A stretch of 64,000 nucleotides of DNA from positions 68,201,528-68,265,527 of the forward strand of contig NC_065921.1 in the NCBI RefSeq assembly GCF_024586455.1, read 5' to 3'. This DNA is from Bactrocera neohumeralis. Its lineage: Eukaryota > Arthropoda > Insecta > Diptera > Tephritidae. This document shows positions 37,831 through 50,176 of this stretch, in pieces (within the stretch, counting starts at the first letter, position 1; each line of letters opens with the position of its first letter). The position numbers were made by a program, and so were the translations under genes. The notes under the pieces were generated by a model. The model made no database searches. It was not told the DNA's origin and saw nothing but the letters and a program-made list of their open reading frames with translations.

Positions 37831-39565
37831 GTTTCAATTTGACAGTTAATTTGACAGATGTCAAAATGTGACACTGTTGTGTGGCTGTTTATTGATAATA
37901 GCGACTCTCCATTGAATTTCATACCCATTGCTGCCTCTGCTGCCTTTTGAAGTAAGAAATACCCGGCTACATTCCTATTAAACCTAACCTCGACTTTCTA
38001 CAGTTGTTTGCCAATACAACGAAATGGCAATTAGCAGTTGTTAACAATGTTTGTCGTAAAATTTTTTATGCATATTAAGTACTTAAAAACTGCTGTGTAA
38101 CTAAATAATAACAAAAAGTACTGATGTACTTAAATCACATAACATTTAACAGCTTTAGTTATGATAGTAGTGCACGTACGCCATTTAACTGTGTACTATT
38201 TCGTAGTTGTTGAGGTTGTTTTTTTTTTACTTTGGCGGAACACCACTTCGGCTAGGTGTTAACTGATTTGGTAAAGAAGGCAAAAAATAGCAGAAACATA
38301 TTTGTAAAGATTTTTAGTGACTTGTGGCTAGTGACTGGTGACTTTGGCGCGAAAATGGCTAAATGTCAGTTAACAAAAGCGCACGGCTACTCAATTAGCT
38401 GTAATTGGCGAGTGTAATCATGGCATTAGTAAGTATGGCATATGTAACACGCAGGAGGACAGTGTGTATGTGTTACTGATAAAGGTAAATCTATCGATAT
38501 ATGTATGATTGTGTGTGTGTGTGTGTAAAAATACTCGCATATGTGTTTTGGTATTATCGAAATCTGCCTCTAAGCAACCGAGTATGAGAAAATAGGCAAA
38601 ACAAAATATTTCGCGCTTCCATATCTAACAAGATAAAGCAGAGCACAATATTTTTCAAACAGAATATGTCCGTGAACTACTTTGTCATTACACCAGTTTA
38701 ATAAACCGATACAATACTTTGTGCGATGGGTACGAGCGAGTGGAGCGCGTTCGATGTAAGATTGCTGCGGCCAGTGTGAGATATGTGCGTAGTAGCCGCT
38801 TTGGCGGCTGTCATATAGCTGATATGCGACACATGAGGCCACCGGTGGGCTGCTTAAATGCACACATGCGTATATACTTATGAGCTATATAATCACATAT
38901 GCATTTACATATGTATATGCTGGCATAGAAATACATAGCAACACATAGAAATAAGTATATTGAAAAACATATACATACATACATATAACAAAGCAGCGCC
39001 GAAATTCGACTCCAATCGGCGGTATCACACTGACAAACTATAAAACTTTTTTTTTTATATTCTAGGTATTTTTTTCCATTTGCCTTTTGTTTCGTCCTCA
39101 CTGCGTAGTACGTCAACGCTGAAATTGTAAACGCGTAATGTGGTGAACTGAAAACGTCAACTATAATCGGAAAATAAGCAATCAAAAATACAAGAAAAAA
39201 TCAAGAAAAACAAAACGTTACACGTACATACACATACATACATGTTGCCTTAGACTTTTACAGCAATCTGTTAAGCTTCTAGGGAAAACTTTATGGACAC
39301 TGATTAAGAGCATTGCATTTAACTGTGTTCAGTTAGACGCGCTACCACACAGATTTTGATGACATACATAAGTAAATACGTATATACATGCATTACATTT
39401 GTTAGTACATATGTATGCACATTAGAGCGGGTCGTTTTATAGGGCGCAAAAATCGCTAGCTCGAAACCGGTTTCAGACCCATAGGCTCTTGGCAAAGCAA
39501 AGTTTTCGGGATTACATTTCCCGCAAATTGTGGTGTCTTTTGTTCCGAAAATTAGAATATGAACC
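37831..39565. other. Intronic stretch with TG and TACA simple repeats
   Basis: There is a TG run at 38506-38526 and CATACATA-type runs near 38970 and 39225. No gene is recognised. Confidence 0.6.
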
Positions 39566-40610
39566 ATTTTTTTTTCGTATGAAGTTCATCAATCGTCGCT
39601 GTCTTGTTGGCATCGACCATAGAATTGACATAACCCCACAGGAAATAGTCTAACGGCATCAAATCGCACGACCGAGGTGGCCAATTGACAGGGCAATTTC
39701 GTGAGATAACACGTTCAACAAACTTGGTTTTCAATAAATCTATTATGACATTCGCTGTATGGCTTGTGGCGCCGTCCTTTTGGAACCACATATTGTCCAA
39801 GTCCATATCATTCAATTCGAGCCAAAAATATTCGGTTATCATTGAGCGGTAGTGATTCCCATTCACAGTAATGTGCCGGTCTTGATCATCACGGAAAAAG
39901 TACGGCCCAATGACACCGTCGGCCCATAAGCCGTACTAAACCGTAATTTTTTTGGATGCAATGGTGACTAATGGAGTACGTTTGGTTTGCTGCCTGACCA
40001 ATAACACACATTTTGCTTATTGTCGAAGCCATTCAGCCAGAAATGAACCTCATCGCTGAAGATGATTTTTCTGGAAATCCGGATCATTTTTAAGTTGTTG
40101 CTCAGCCCAATTCACAAACATACGACGATTCTGGTGGTCAAGCGGCTTCAGTTCTTGCGTCAATTTGATCTTGTAAGGATGTAGGCCAAGATCTTTTCGC
40201 AAAATTCGCCACAACGACGTCACAGAGTTGCCCAACGCTTGAGTACGACGTGTGAGAGACTGAGTCTTCCTTAATTGATGCGCTACGCTACAGGCACTTC
40301 ATCGTCACACTGGCACGGAAACATTTAGTACTGTGCCTGCGAATTCAAATTTCTCCACTAGGCGCTTAATTGTTGATCTGACAGGACGATTATGACGCCC
40401 ATAAATTGGACGCAGCGCTTTTAAAGTTGAGGCCACTTACTTCGACTTTTGGTACTAAATTTTAATAATTTCGACTCATTATTGGATATTTTTCCATGAT
40501 GAAATGGCAAACCTTACCGAAGAGAAATGTCAAAAGAGCGGGAAAAATATGGCGTCATTTGCTGTCCCTATCGGTCTACTTTTGTAGCATCCCTATTGAA
40601 AAACCCGTTA
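39566..40610 (-). mobile_element. Mariner (DD41D/rosa-like), C-terminally truncated copy
   Basis: Minus strand, 40235 on: SVTSLWRILRKDLGLHPYKI; 39866-39552: MITEYFWLELNDMDLDNMWF then QKDGATSHTANVIIDLL and NWPPRSCDLMPLDYFLWGYV. Between the QKDG Asp and the PLDYF Asp there are 41 residues, the spacing that defines the DD41D (rosa) mariner subfamily. The 5' terminal repeat ends near 40610; the C-terminal end is cut at 39566, next to an A/T-rich junction. Confidence 0.85.
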
Positions 40611-42459
40611 TCTGGAAAACAGCGGCCATTTATGAATAAATAAATTCATAAATGTTACTTTTACATTACTTACTTCATATACTTTGATGCCTCGGATAAT
40701 GTCGGATAAACAATTTTTAGCTTACATACATTTTAGGTTGTATTGCAGACCTACTTGTACTATTAGAATGCCTTTTAAACATACTTTAGTTGCTGCGGAT
40801 AAAAATTTTTCACTGTAATTCGTTTCGAAGTAATGCTGCAAATATTTCTCTGCTAAAAATAGTTCAAATTTTAAACACGGATAAAATGTTTTCAATTTTT
40901 TTTGTCAGATACGTTTATTGCTTACAATTGCTATATTATTCTCCTTATTTTTAAGAACAAATTTAATCAGGGATAATATTTTTGGAGTCTTATTTCATGA
41001 TGTTTCTCTTACTTATGTTTTTTATTTCTGATTTTGTTTTAAGGTATATTTCACAAGCCTACGGAAATTCTAAAATAGGCCTTGAAACGGCATGCTTGCA
41101 TAATTAAAATTCTATTCTAAATGCGATTCTCTGCTGAAACTATACCGTTGGCGCCTATAACACATTGATATGCCATACGTTGGATTCAATACTTTTGCCT
41201 CGTGCAGCATTACTTATGCATGGCATTGTTTTTGGCTTTTCCAGCGCTGCCGTGTTAACTTTGTAAATGCCAGAGCGATTATTTTTGCAAACTAAATAAT
41301 TGAAGCATTTGAAATTCAACGCAAATTAGCAAATTTTACACGTTAACCATGCGCTCAAAAGTCACGTTCGTCGACAGTCATTCGCTTTTACGTCGGAGAT
41401 TAAACGCCGACAATCGACAAGCGTCGAAATGCCAACAATTTCCGATTCGGGGTTTTCTTATTACTTTTTTTTGCCTAAGTTATGTTATTATGTTTTTTTA
41501 CTCTGGCAATTTGCTGTTGTTTTTGCGGTTATTTTGTTGTCGAAATTGTAGCTGTTGTCTTTTAGCAGCTTATTTCACATTTAACGAGAAAAATAATGCG
41601 AGGTACCACATGAAAACAAAACAGCAACAGCCACAAACAACTGAATGCGAAGACAAGCTTAGCCGAGAAATGACCGCCAGCGGGGCAATAGCATTTAGGA
41701 AAAGAAGTCGAAAAAGACATATAAAATACGTAAAAGACAGCAAAAGCTGCACGTTTAAGAAATCACATGGAAGCTTAGAGGGGCAAACCCCATGCGCGCT
41801 CGCATGTCGATTCGTTTGGTTGGTAGCGCTTTGAGTAAGCGCCTGCAGGTAGCTAATGGCGTGACATGCTGGCCATTGGCTGGACCGTTCGTTTGTTTCT
41901 TTTTTACATTTTCTAACTTTTTTCAAGTAGCTCTAGATGCTAACTAAAAAACCTGTTATTGTGCTACTTCTAATGTCCAAACGCTGCTATTTACTAATTT
42001 TGAAGATTTTTTATCTTTGCTTGATTTTTCATATTTTTGTATTAAAATTCTTGATAAGTATGAAAGGACTCATGCAACAGAGTATAATAGTTTTGATCAC
42101 CTAACGGTTGTAAGTATCACTTACAACGTCTGATTGTGTTTAACGGGGGATCCTGCTGTCGACAGCTTAACTCCACCGTGCTCAAAAGCACTACGGACCA
42201 ATACAATGCGTCGATCAGCGAACTGAAAATTGGGTAAGCATTTTCATAGAAAATACACCAATTGGCAGTGTGGCATGAACACGGATGCAATGCAACTACA
42301 TCGCTTCGACTGACAAAGTCAGTTCTTCCGGCGATTTGGGTTTTAACCACAGCCACCACGAATCTCCACAAAGGGCCAAACCCCATGAGCAGACTGGAGT
42401 TACCGTATCACTTACAACTAGTCGAGATAGATATAAGGTGATATACATATATACTGTAC

Positions 42460-43525
42460 ATATATGTGTACATATATACTTGTGTGTTCAGACGAGTTGA
42501 AATCCGGGTGATTGTCTGTCTGCCCGCCCATCCATGCAAAAATTTTGGAAAAGTGAGCGTGGACCTGCCCTCTAATAATTTTAGTCTACATATCTCCTAA
42601 ACCACTGAGGCTACAACAACAAAATTTCGCCTACCGATAGGGCTTTAATGGTGCCGAGGTCAAATTTGGGCGATGGATGTGGCACCGCCCACTTTTAAGT
42701 GAAAACACATAACTCGAGACCCGCCCGACAGATTTGAATGAAATCTGATACGTGACATTCCTCTCACATTTGTATGCTACAGTGTGAAAATAGGAAAAAT
42801 CGGGCTACACCCAGGCCTACTTCTCATACAACATAATTTTAAATTCCATCTGTTTCTTTCACTTTGCTGTGTGCAAATCAAGAAGTAACTAATATAATGG
42901 GATACAATTTTGCTGTAATAATTCGGTTAAAGTAGGCTATCTCATGGTCAAAAATTGCCCAAATCCAAAAAAAAAAAAACTGTTCAAGTCCCAAGGTACA
43001 TCATATTTAGACCCCAGTACCCATCGTTAACTTTTTACCGAAAATATTGGTCAGTTTGTCAATTTATAATTGAACATCAGAGAGAGTCCTTTCCTGATAG
43101 TAGTGTTGTTGTTGTTGTTTTAACGATTATCAGTCCTCAGATGGTAAGGGTTATCTGTGTTGTCATCGAGGGGATTTAACCTCTGATAGTAGTATGTCTG
43201 TGTGTTACAAATGGCTTGAATCAGGTCAATACTTCTCTTAACCCCGATATACGTATTAGTATAAAGGTTTTCGAGCTTCCGGGTGACTTTATACCGTATA
43301 CATCGGCCAATATGTCAGTTATATTAAAACATGTGTGTTTTTCTTATAACGTTGCATTTTTGTACTTAGAATGAATAAAATCGAGTGAAAACTGGCTCTA
43401 GACCGCATATGACTAACAGGTACTTATGTACCTGAAGATACTTTACTGGCTTTAATCATAGCGAGTTGCAAGAGTATGAAACGTTCGGTTATACTCGAAC
43501 TTAGCTCTTCCTTACTTTTTAAATA
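42460..43525 (+). repeat. Dispersed about 1-kb non-coding repeat
   Basis: The text has the style of a known abundant tephritid repeat: GAAATCTGATACGTGACATT, ACAGTGTGAAAATAGG, GAGAGAGTCCTTTCCTGATA, AAATCGAGTGAAAACTGG, and a terminal TGCAAGAGTATGAAACGTTC followed by ACTCGAACTTAGCTCTTCC. No ORF is readable. It may be the non-coding part or a solo terminal portion of a retroelement; the class is not resolved. Confidence 0.5.
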
Positions 43526-44876
43526 GAATTATTTTTTTTGTTTTAAATTTTATTCTCAGAAATATCTTTCTTTGTTACTTTTAACCCGTTTGTTTAAGTT
43601 TAAAATGTTAAAAATTGATATTAAGCTATTATTATTATTATTCTTAATACTATTTTTAGTTTTGATAATTTTATTAACAAAAAACAATTTGTCCATTAAA
43701 GTAGTATTTTTTAATATATTTTATTTGCTACTTTTCTATTATTATTATTATTGTTTATATTTATTTTAACTTCGATCTGTTTATTTTTTTAATCTAAATT
43801 TTTTTTCATAATTTTTTTACATTTTGATTTATACATAAATATATAAATATATATGCATTTTAATTATCTCCATTATTTATCACTCGTTTATCTTTTTGCC
43901 CAATTTCTTTGTGTTCCTTATCCTCACTATCGTGCCGCCTCTCGTGATTTGCTTCGTTTATTAATTTATTTTGGCGTCACCGCTCAAGGTCGGTGATTTG
44001 CCTCTACTACCGTCTTTACAGCCCCGCGCCACCTTGTTGTGTCTGTTTTCTTTCAACTTTGTATCCACTTGTCTGCCTACCTTAGCCTCACAGCTCAACT
44101 AGCCAGTTCTCGCATGCGATTTCTCGCATACATCTAACGTTTTTCAAGTTCTTGTTTGTTTTTATTTCTGTTTACTTTTGTTGCCTGTCTTTCTTTATCT
44201 GCGATAAATTCCTATTATTGCTTGACTCCATTTATTTGCCTTCCACTATTTGCAAAAATACAGAAAAAAGTTGAAAATTATAATATTTCGTTATATGAGT
44301 ATTAGTCCAATGGAGATAAAGTAAAAAGTGTCAATAGCACAAATAAACACACTTATACGGGCTTTGTGCTTGGCGCTCATTAATCAAATACGACAATATT
44401 CATTTCAAATGCGTTCGCTATGTAGAGGCTTGAAATATTCAATGAGCATCTAGCGTAGATATTGATTTGAATTGAATAAATAATGCGCTGCGTAGCATAT
44501 TTATAAATAAACACATATACACATATACATACTAATATTTATAAATAAATAAACAAATGTAAAATGAAGAAAAAAGTTGAAAAATTTACAATAAAAATGT
44601 CGTCCATCTTCTTCAATCAATTTATGCAAATCACAGACATTCACGTTGATTATAAATAAATTACTTTTGTTAATTCCATGAACGGCTATAATTATGTAGA
44701 TATAATTATCTACGAATGATTGTCTTCACCGAAGTTATGCATATAAATTAACTTTCATAGTGAGTCATGACCAAAAAAGTTTCGGGTCTTATACATATGT
44801 ATATGCATGTATTCGAATAAACTCATTTTCAGGTAATACTTTGGTATCCTCACTTTATTTATTTTACTCAGTTTAT

Positions 44877-45400
44877 GTTTTCGGATAAGCGTGGATAAAT
44901 TATTTCCAGCTTCTTTTCGAACAAGGGATACTTAAATGTGCTCAACTTTTTATTCAGATAAGCGAGCATAAATTGCTTCTAGTTTATTTTTTTAACAGCT
45001 GATAGTTTATTATAACCAGCTTACTTATTTAACTTAGGTTATGTATTCGGATAAGCGCGGATAAATTGTTTCCAGATTTTTTTCGAACAGGTGCTACTTA
45101 GGTGTACTCAGCTTACATATTTAGCTCATATTAAATATTCGGATAAGCGAGGATAAATTGTTTCCAGCCTCTTTTCGAACAGGTGATATTTAGGTGTACT
45201 CAGCTTGCATATTTAGCTCAGGTTATGAATTTGGATAAGCGCGGATAATTTGTTAGCATCTTCTTTTTAAACTGCTGGTAATTAGGTGTACTCAGCTTAC
45301 TTATTTAGCTCAAGTTATGTATTCGGATAATAGTATCCCACTTCTTTTCGAGTAAGTGATGATAAGGTGTACTCAGCTTATGTGAACAGATCGTACAAAC
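44877..45400 (+). repeat. 92-bp tandem array, about six units
   Basis: Units share TATTCGGATAAGCGCGGATA, AATTGTTTCCAGC, TTCTTTTCGAACAGGTG and TAGGTGTACTCAGCTTAC. The motif positions 45049, 45141, 45233 and 45325 are exactly 92 bp apart. Degenerate units lie at 44883 and 44956. Each unit carries one GGATAA pair; the last carries a single motif. It lies about 1.3 kb upstream of the SAM2 exon. Confidence 0.88.
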
Positions 45401-46673
45401 AAAATACGAATGTAATAGTTTTAATTATAGCTTATAATCGCAATGGCAATCACGAAAAGCGCGTATTGTTTTAAGTAAATGTAACTAGGCTTAAATTTCG
45501 AGTATCTTTACACGTGGATAATTTGTTTTCGATATACTTAGATCAGTAAAACAATCCTTATTCGTAATTTTTAAAAACTTAAGAGGCTTTGCACTAGCGC
45601 GGATAATGTCAAACTTAAGTGGATAATGTGTTTATTGCTTTATTTTTTGGTAATTTGTTTGAGATATTTCTATACAAATGTGAGCGAGGTTTCTTTAATT
45701 GTCATAAACACGATTATTATCGTTTATGATAAGTCAAATATATTTACATATAATTTTTATAGACAAAGTTTACGTGGATAAATTAGATAAGTATTCCGTT
45801 GTTATGATCAATAACGATTCTATGAATATTCTGAGTTAATTATTTTACTATATTACAAACTTGTTATTTTAAAAAGGCAAATAATATTTTATGTGTTTGA
45901 ACAGACTACTAGTCATAATAAAATGCGTTATCCGTTATTCACTCTGTTCTCCGATAATACTTTCTACAATGCTCAGTGATAATTAAGGTTCCATTTCACT
46001 CATGAGATTTTAACTTACGGAAAATTTGTATTTTTGACATTTTATATGTCCGGATAAAAATTATGTAAGTTTTAATTAACTTGTTATTATAAATTTAAAA
46101 TTTATTTGTTGGTTCTATATATCCGGATAAATCATTAGTGATTTTGAACAACGGATACTCAACTTTCTAGCTTTTATGGCTATTTAATTTTTGTTCGCCA
46201 AACTTTTTATGTGAAAAGGAACGGCTATAACCTGTACAAGCTCTCTTAAAATTATAATCGTAATATTTATAACTTGTGAGCATAACCTTCCTCTCGGATA
46301 CACGTGGATAATAGATTTTGAAGTGAAAGTCATAGTTTTTGTTTTAATTTTTATAATGTATTATATGATAACAATACCATGCGATTTTCATTTAAAGAAT
46401 TGCCACAGATAACGGCGGATAAGCATTTTTTTTAAGGAATTACGCTCATTTTCAAAACTTGTTTCCTCAAATTTAAGTATAGTAAAAATTTTAAATTTGT
46501 TTCCTCATATTTAATTATAGAGAATATTTTACTAGTTTTTGTATTTATATATATATTAAATTTGCTTAAATATTCCCATGAAAATATATAAATATAGAAA
46601 AAAATTTACTTACTTTTGTGCATATAGATAATTGTTTAAATATTTCTCATCTTTATTTTCTCTCTCCTTTTAG

Positions 46674-46907
46674 GGCTCCATCGAAGAATGGCTACAACTA
46701 TTGCGTCTCGAGGAATACATTCAACCATTACTTGATCAAAACTATAAAACTGTACGCGACGTCACGCAAGTCACTTGGGAAGACTTGGAGGATATTGGTA
46801 TTGTTAAATTGGGACATCAAAAGAAGATTCTCTTAGCCATTAAGCGTGTAAAGGATATCATAAGCGGAAAGTGGAATCCAGGCGGTATTAATGCTTACCA
46901 ACAGCAG
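46674..46907 (+). CDS. ckn: Caskin, exon carrying SAM domain 2
   Basis: The acceptor is CTCCTTTTAG|GGC and the donor CAG|GTGAGT; 78 codons, phase 0 at both ends. Residues about 322-388 are the second SAM domain, beginning GSIEEWLQLLRLEEYIQPLL. It continues with VTWEDLEDIGIVKLGHQKK and ends in IKRVKDIISGK. It joins directly to FVP of the SAM1 exon, reproducing the tandem SAM1-SAM2 arrangement of Caskin. The tail residues WNPGGINAYQQQ precede the donor. A symmetric phase-0 exon that encodes almost exactly one SAM domain could be skipped without changing frame. Confidence 0.95.
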
Positions 46908-47272
46908 GTGAGTGTGTGGAAAAGGCGATTTTTTTTAGAAAACTAAAGTTTTTAATTTATTGAGAATACAAATTTTATTTAAAAATAATATATGAATTAT
47001 TAACTTTTTAAATTAAAATTTTAACTCAAAATATTTTTTAAAATTTTATTCGATTTTTTTATTAAAAATATAATATTTTTTAAAGCGTTCTTTTTAATAT
47101 ATTTTTATGAAAAACATTCTTTTAATTTATCTTTTTTATTTTTATTATGTTTCCTCTCTTTTTCGGTTCTTTTCATTTTATTCAATTTGTGATCTTCTGT
47201 TGCTGCCTATGATTTGAACCCGCCATCAACCCAATCAACCAAAATAAAAACGTTGAACTTGTGAAACAAAAG

Positions 47273-47455
47273 GATTATCGCAACAAGATTTGGCCCAGTG
47301 CCGTGCCAATGCCCACCACACCGACCTATTTGCCAACCACGCGCGTCTCGTGGGACGATTCCAAGATTTATGCTACGCCCGGCGTCGACGCCGTCTACTT
47401 TTGCAGCGGCGCTCATCACGAGTGCTGCAATGGCAACGATGTGGTGCCCATTAAG
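47273..47455 (+). CDS. ckn: Caskin, exon after SAM2
   Basis: 61 codons, beginning DYRNKIWPSAVPMPTTP and ending NDVVPIK. The reading is phase 0 on both sides, donor AAG|GTGAGC. It contains a Cys/His cluster (YFCSGAHHECCNGND) of unknown purpose. The acceptor AAACAAAAG has a purine-rich context, but no other AG dinucleotide occurs for roughly 180 bases upstream. The pyrimidine-rich block lies at about 47150-47210, so the branch point is probably distant. Codon use, clean phase and position between SAM2 and the Q-rich exon make it a real exon. Confidence 0.88.
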
Positions 47456-47705
47456 GTGAGCGTGTGCACAGATACGCGACCAGCTGGCAGCTCTGTGTCG
47501 GCGGTGATTAATGGCAAAACTGCAATGTTTTTTTGCTTTAAATAACTTTAAATTTATTTCTTTATTATTATTTTTAACTTTTCTTCGATTATATTTATTG
47601 AACTTTCCACATTCGAACCGCATTGTGCATACTAATACTTTTATAACTAACATAATTTGTTTTCTCCCACCTCTACGGCACTCCCACGCGCTCTCTTCCA
47701 CTTAG

Positions 47706-47993
47706 GTGCGCCAGCCACGCGGCAAAAGCTTAGAATCACTCGAGGATATACACGACAACAGCACACGCAGCCATTTGACCTTTAGCCATTACACGGCCAC
47801 TGATTATGGCCACTTTGCGCATCCAACGCCTGCTATGCAACAACAACATCATCAACAAGCCTTGCAACACCAGCAGCAACAGCATCAGCAAGCTATGCAA
47901 CAGCATCATCAGGCAGCCATGATGGGCGGCGCTGTTGTGGGCGGACCCGGTGGTGCTGGCGGTGCACGTTTGCTTAGCAATCAGGCAGCTATG
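47706..47993 (+). CDS. ckn: Caskin, Gln/His-rich exon
   Basis: Acceptor CCACTTAG|GTG and donor ATG|GTAAGA; 96 codons, phase 0. It starts VRQPRGKSLESLEDIHD, followed by SRSHLTF-like Ser/Thr-rich sequence (here TRSHLTFSHYTATDYGHFAH). Then comes a polyglutamine/histidine tract encoded by CAA/CAG/CAT runs (about 47840-47920) and a Gly-rich end before SNQAAM. The Q/H tract is expected to vary in length between individuals. No enzymatic domain is visible; it is a linker between the SAM pair and the C-terminal regions. Confidence 0.93.
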
Positions 47994-48394
47994 GTAAGAA
48001 TTTCAGTTGTTTAGAGTAGTGGGCGTAGAATTATTGCTCGGTATTGTGCGAACGAATCTTATTGAAGTTATTAATAGTTTAGAAATTAAATAGCTTGCAG
48101 ATATGCAAAAATATTTTATGACTTCGGCTTATACACAAACAATATTTTTTAATATTGACAAGATATCTTCCCGAAATTTGGTACGAATTATTGTTTAAGG
48201 TAGCGGCACAATCTCCGAATAAATAGTTTAGATTCTTGTATGGCACCTTTTGTATTTGTGAAGGATATTACAACTTTTTTGGGCTGTGCTTTTTTGTTTT
48301 TGATTGACTTTTTCTCCACCGAATAATTTACTTAATTTATAATTATAAAAAAAAAAATAAAGAAATGTATTTTCAGTTACAGAGTATTCAGGTA

Positions 48395-48640
48395 TGACAG
48401 TTTTCCTTCTTCGGATAAAATTTTTTATCCTCGGATAATCTGCGGATAAGTCCCAACGTTTTTAAATTTTAACTTTTTAAAAGTTTTCCTCCTTCGGGTG
48501 AAATTTTTTATCCTCGGATAATCTTCGGATAAGTCCCAACGTTTTTAAATTTTATCTTTTTGAAAGTTTTCCTTCTTCGGGTGAAATTTTTGTCCTCGGA
48601 TAATCTTCGGATAAGTCCTAACTTTGTAAAATTTTATCTC
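48395..48640 (+). repeat. 82-bp tandem array, three units
   Basis: The unit is TTTTATCCTCGGATAATC, TTCGGATAAGTCCCAACG, then TTTTTAAATTTTATCTTTTT. Paired motifs fall at 48433, 48516 and 48598 (83- and 82-bp steps), with the two GGATAA 11 bp apart. It lies in the intron before the exon at 49783. Confidence 0.85.
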
Positions 48641-48859
48641 CGGACTTATTAGTTATTATTCGTATAGTTTTTTGACTGTACATGTGTTTACATAAATACA
48701 TATGTAAGTATACAGCCAGCCGGTACATATATGTAGTACATACATACATTATATGTATGTATGTACATACAAGAAAATTTTAAAAAATTATTAGGTTATA
48801 TAGTTCTTGTAGTCAACATTAATTGCACTTTATAACATCTTTTATTGTTGTTGGAATGT

Positions 48860-49330
48860 AATTGCAAATTTTTTCTCCGGATAATATCGAATAATAATGA
48901 ATTTAAAAAACTAATTGAAGAAGTTTTTTCCGTCGTATTGTCATATTTTGCACAGAATTTGCTTGTAGTTTGTACTATCGTTCGCGGGATAATGCTGGAT
49001 AACATTATTATTTTATGTGTTTAACATTTTAGTTATTATAAAATTAAATGGATATACACATACATACATATATACAAATATATTAATAAAATCTACATAT
49101 AAGTCTAATTTTACTTCGGATAATGCTGAATAATTGTTTATGTGTAACTTTTCGTTTAAATGCTCTTGGGTTTCATTTCATATTTTATTAACGTTGGAAA
49201 TAATTGCAAATTTTTTACCTGGATAAAATCGGAAAATTAAATTATTAGCATTAGCATATTTTGCACAGATTTTGCTTGTAGTTTGTAATATCGTTCGCCG
49301 GATAATACTGGATAACATTATTCTTTTATA
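48860..49330 (+). repeat. Duplicated block of about 313 bp with GGATAA pairs
   Basis: 48945-49020 and 49258-49330 share TTTTGCACAGA(A/T)TTTGCTT, GTAGTTTGTA and TCGTTCGC(G/C)GGATAAT, then CTGGATAACATTATT. The flanking motif ATTGCAAATTTTTT also recurs (48862 and 49204). A further related block repeats TTCGGATAATGCTG near 49116 and 49514. Confidence 0.75.
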
Positions 49331-49782
49331 TTTTTAGCATATAAATTTTTATAAAATTAAATGGATTCCTGTATACAAATGTATTCATAAAACCAGCATA
49401 TAAAGTCGCCTTAATTGCTCTCGGTTTTAATTATTTTATAAACTTTTTCTTTTATTTAACTTGGGATAACGCTGGATAATTGCTTATGTATAAACATGTT
49501 CTTTTATATATCTTCGGATAATGCTGGATAATTGTTTATGCGTAACTTTTTACTTTAATTGAGTTCATTTTTTTATTAATATTTATTGCTTTCTAACTGC
49601 GAGTTTTTTTCATCAATTAGTACCCTTATACTGTAATATAATTTCAATTTAGCATGCTAAGTAAGCCTGGATAAAAGTTATAACAAGAAAAACACTACTA
49701 TCTCCAATTATTTCAGCATTATAATTACAATTACAAATTACTTTGTGCAATCTTAATATTTCTTTCTTCTTTCTCATTACAG

Positions 49783-50076
49783 TCTTGGCGCCGTTCCTAC
49801 GATGATGGTGACATTACGCCCACCAACGACGCTGCACGCGAACTCATGTACGAGGAAGGCGGCGGTACACTACCACGTCAGCAGCGGGGCATTTTGCAGC
49901 GTGCCGTATTGAACAGCATGCCACCACTCGAGCATCACTATATGAACGCAGCTGCCGCAGCGGAATATGTTTGCCATGCAGGTGGATTGGGCGGCGTTGG
50001 CGTGCCAGGTGCGGCTGCGCATGTGGGCGCAACAGGCCCAGCTGGTTGTGTGCTGGACAGCGCCGGTCTGAATGCA
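49783..50076 (+). CDS. ckn: Caskin, exon SWRRSYDDGD
   Basis: Acceptor TCATTACAG|TCT and donor GCA|GTAAGT; 98 codons, phase 0. It begins SWRRSYDDGDITPTNDAAR, continues through MYEEGGGTLPRQQRGILQR, and ends in an Ala/Gly-rich stretch finishing DSAGLNA. No recognised domain is present; the acidic and basic segments are probably interaction motifs. The preceding 1.8-kb intron contains three different GGATAA-bearing repeat groups. Confidence 0.93.
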
Positions 50077-50176
50077 GTAAGTCAAGTTGCCGCAGGAAAA
50101 CCATACCGATCAAAATATTGAACTAATTTATGTAATTTTTATTCCTCCATTTTCATACACGTGTGCCAACTAACAG

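Larger units (their letters stand above)
23038..46673 (+). other. Caskin 23.6-kb intron between SAM1 and SAM2 exons
   Basis: A phase-0 intron from GTAAGT (23038) to CTCCTTTTAG (46673). It holds a Jockey-type relic, at least five mariner-type relics, an RTE relic, a non-LTR 3' end, a roughly 1-kb dispersed repeat and, in its last 6 kb, many GGATAA motifs. The mariner-type copies inside it are all antisense to Caskin. No further coding exon was found; open frames of 60-160 codons here lack splice signals or similarity and look accidental. Confidence 0.85.

Noticed and set aside
41349..41834. A 161-codon + strand frame starting with a good ATG context in the Caskin intron
   Set aside because: Composition is mixed, with no domain, no splice signals and a run of Phe/Leu/Cys. 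A minus-strand frame of 118 codons overlaps it. Treated as chance; an expressed small gene is not excluded.
42285..43180. Possible exons in the 42.3-43.2-kb repeat
   Set aside because: The sequence matches a dispersed non-coding repeat style, and no frame continues across it.
47207..47701. A 164-codon minus-strand frame over a Caskin exon and intron
   Set aside because: It is antisense to the DYRNKIW exon and has no similarity; the plus-strand splice sites explain the region.
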